Of a DNA stretch of 32,253 nt, positions 31,055 through 32,253 are shown piece after piece; position 1 is the first letter of the stretch; each line of letters starts with the position of its first letter. Below the pieces are notes generated by a model. It saw nothing but the letters and a program-made list of their open reading frames with translations, was not told where the DNA came from and did no database searches. Source of the stretch: an uncultured Clostridia bacterium (lineage in GTDB: Bacteria > Bacillota > Clostridia > Peptostreptococcales > Anaerovoracaceae); the NCBI GenBank assembly GCA_934255545.1, contig CAKQOE010000028.1, forward strand, positions 1 to 32,253, in the 5' to 3' direction. Made by a program: the position numbers and the translations under genes.

Positions 31055-32253
31055 TTATTCAGCTTCCTTAGCATCCATGATAGCTGAGAGTCCACCCCAT
31101 GTTTCCTGGAAGATTTCTGCAGGCATGAGCTTTGGACCGCCTTCTGGGATGATAGGCATGAATTCCATCTGGTCGAGAATGTCCTTCTGGAGATCAACAC
31201 CAGGAGCTATTTCGATAAGCTTTAAGCCGCCTTCGCAAGCTTCGAATACACATCTTTCAGTGATGTAGAGACCCGGCTTACCGTTCTTTACTGCGAGAGG
31301 AGCATCATAAGCGATCTGCTCTGACTTCTTAACGAACTTCTTCAGCTTACCTTCCTGATCGATAACGAGCTTGCCGTCTTCGACATGCTCCTTAAGACCC
31401 TTAGTTGTGAAAGTACCGATGAAGCAAGCTTTTCTTGCTCCTGCAGTTATATTTGTAAATCCGCCAACGCCGAGAGTTACGCCGTTGAGCTTAGATACGT
31501 TTACTGAACCGTCTTCCTGAGCTTCTGAGAGACCAAATGCTCCGAAGTCAAGACCTGTTCCGTCGAACCAGTCGAAGTGATCCTTCTGGTCAGTAGAGCA
31601 CTCGTTGTTGAAGTGGCATCCGAAGAGTGGACCGCCGCCAGGTACTCCGCCTACAGAACCTGATTCTGAAATCATTACGATGTTGTCCATCTCGCCTTCT
31701 TCAGCAAGTACGCCGCCGCAGAATGTTGGCATACCGATACCGAAGTTACACATAGAACCTCTCTTGATTTCCATTACAGTTCTTCTGATGATTACCTTCT
31801 TAGGATCGAAAGGCATTACTTCTATAGCGTCTACAGGAACCTTTACCTGTCCGTTCAGACCCTTCCAGAATGAAACCGGTCTGTCTCCAGGATTTGTAAG
31901 AGCTCTTGCGAGGAGTTCAGGATGTTCTTCAACTACGATGTAGTCAACGAGGTTTCGACCAACCTTAACCATCTTAGGATTTAAAGAACCAGCCTTTACG
32001 ATCTGCTCAACTTCGATGATTACCTTACCGCCGCATGCCTTAGCTGCTCTTGCAACTGCGCCGAGCTCGAGGTTGAGGCATTCGTTTTCGCAAGTAACGT
32101 TACCGTTTTCATCAGCAGAAGAAGCTCTCATGATACCAAAGTCGATCTTTGGAATGTTGTAGAAGAGGTATTCTTCGCCCATGAAATCAGGTACGTATTC
32201 AACGAAGCATCTTTCGCCCTTTTCTTTTCTTGCAGCGTCATAAGCCTTAGCGC
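31055..32253 (-). CDS. Family I CoA-transferase, copy 2 (5' end outside the window)
   Basis: The gene runs past the right edge; an internal Met at 32182 is not the start, since the frame continues with the same residues as copy 1 (AKAYDAARKEKGERCFVEYV). The visible part covers about 400 residues, including the catalytic SESG motif and the whole beta half. By eye about 20 residues differ from copy 1 over some 375 aligned positions, most of them conservative, with one extra residue at the end (KEAE against KEE). The two genes are aligned at a constant offset of 2602 bp over most of their length. No frameshift is seen, so both copies look functional. Confidence 0.93.
   Translation of the reverse strand, partial: AKAYDAARKEKGERCFVEYVPDFMGEEYLFYNIPKIDFGIMRASSADENGNVTCENECLNLELGAVARAAKACGGKVIIEVEQIVKAGSLNPKMVKVGRNLVDYIVVEEHPELLARALTNPGDRPVSFWKGLNGQVKVPVDAIEVMPFDPKKVIIRRTVMEIKRGSMCNFGIGMPTFCGGVLAEEGEMDNIVMISESGSVGGVPGGGPLFGCHFNNECSTDQKDHFDWFDGTGLDFGAFGLSEAQEDGSVNVSKLNGVTLGVGGFTNITAGARKACFIGTFTTKGLKEHVEDGKLVIDQEGKLKKFVKKSEQIAYDAPLAVKNGKPGLYITERCVFEACEGGLKLIEIAPGVDLQKDILDQMEFMPIIPEGGPKLMPAEIFQETWGGLSAIMDAKEAE

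Overview
The window looks like a chromosomal stretch of a spore-forming, anaerobic-type Clostridia (Bacillota). Evidence for this is the sporulation set gpr-spoIIP and yqfC-yqfD, a single-chain glycyl-tRNA synthetase, a biotin pyruvate carboxylase, family I acyl-CoA CoA-transferases and AGGAGG-type ribosome binding sites. I cannot fix the genus from the sequence; a gut or oral Clostridia lineage such as Eubacteriales Family XIII is only a guess. No transposase, integrase, phage gene, CRISPR array, tRNA or rRNA was seen.

Layout. Positions 1-261 are a 52-bp tandem repeat array that runs off the left edge and stops at the end of spoIIP. Next come spoIIP and gpr (minus strand) and, divergently, rpsT with a clear promoter and terminator. 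A 39-residue membrane peptide gene with its own promoter and terminator follows, then an M20 amidohydrolase (minus). A second array of the same 52-bp family (5571-5809) precedes an S66 LD-carboxypeptidase whose last conserved segment is cut off by an in-frame TGA. An inositol-phosphatase-like gene is coupled to an unknown 105-residue protein (minus), followed by a plus-strand esterase and a minus-strand long-chain acyl-CoA ligase.

The middle holds dacF plus a DUF3343 protein (plus strand, overlapping). After these come minus-strand genes for M29 aminopeptidase, purine nucleoside phosphorylase and DAHP synthase (transcribed aroF, deoD, peptidase), then pyruvate carboxylase preceded by a ClpP-like TepA protease, then glyS.

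The right part is the conserved Bacillota cluster yqfC-yqfD-phoH-ybeY-era-recO (minus), followed by a DUF4342 protein with a very acidic tail. The dgkA and cdd genes often found between ybeY and era are absent. A PaaI-type thioesterase (plus) with a strong promoter and leader hairpin follows. Last are two nearly identical CoA-transferase genes in tandem (minus), the second cut by the window end, separated by a 985-bp AT-rich gap.

Most of the content is ordinary core metabolism, sporulation and translation. The unexplained parts are the two 52-bp arrays with invariant inverted-repeat stems, a set of eight short GC-rich dyads with a shared GCC-N-GGC centre (seven of eight intergenic), the small membrane peptide, the broken carboxypeptidase end and the fresh CoA-transferase duplication.
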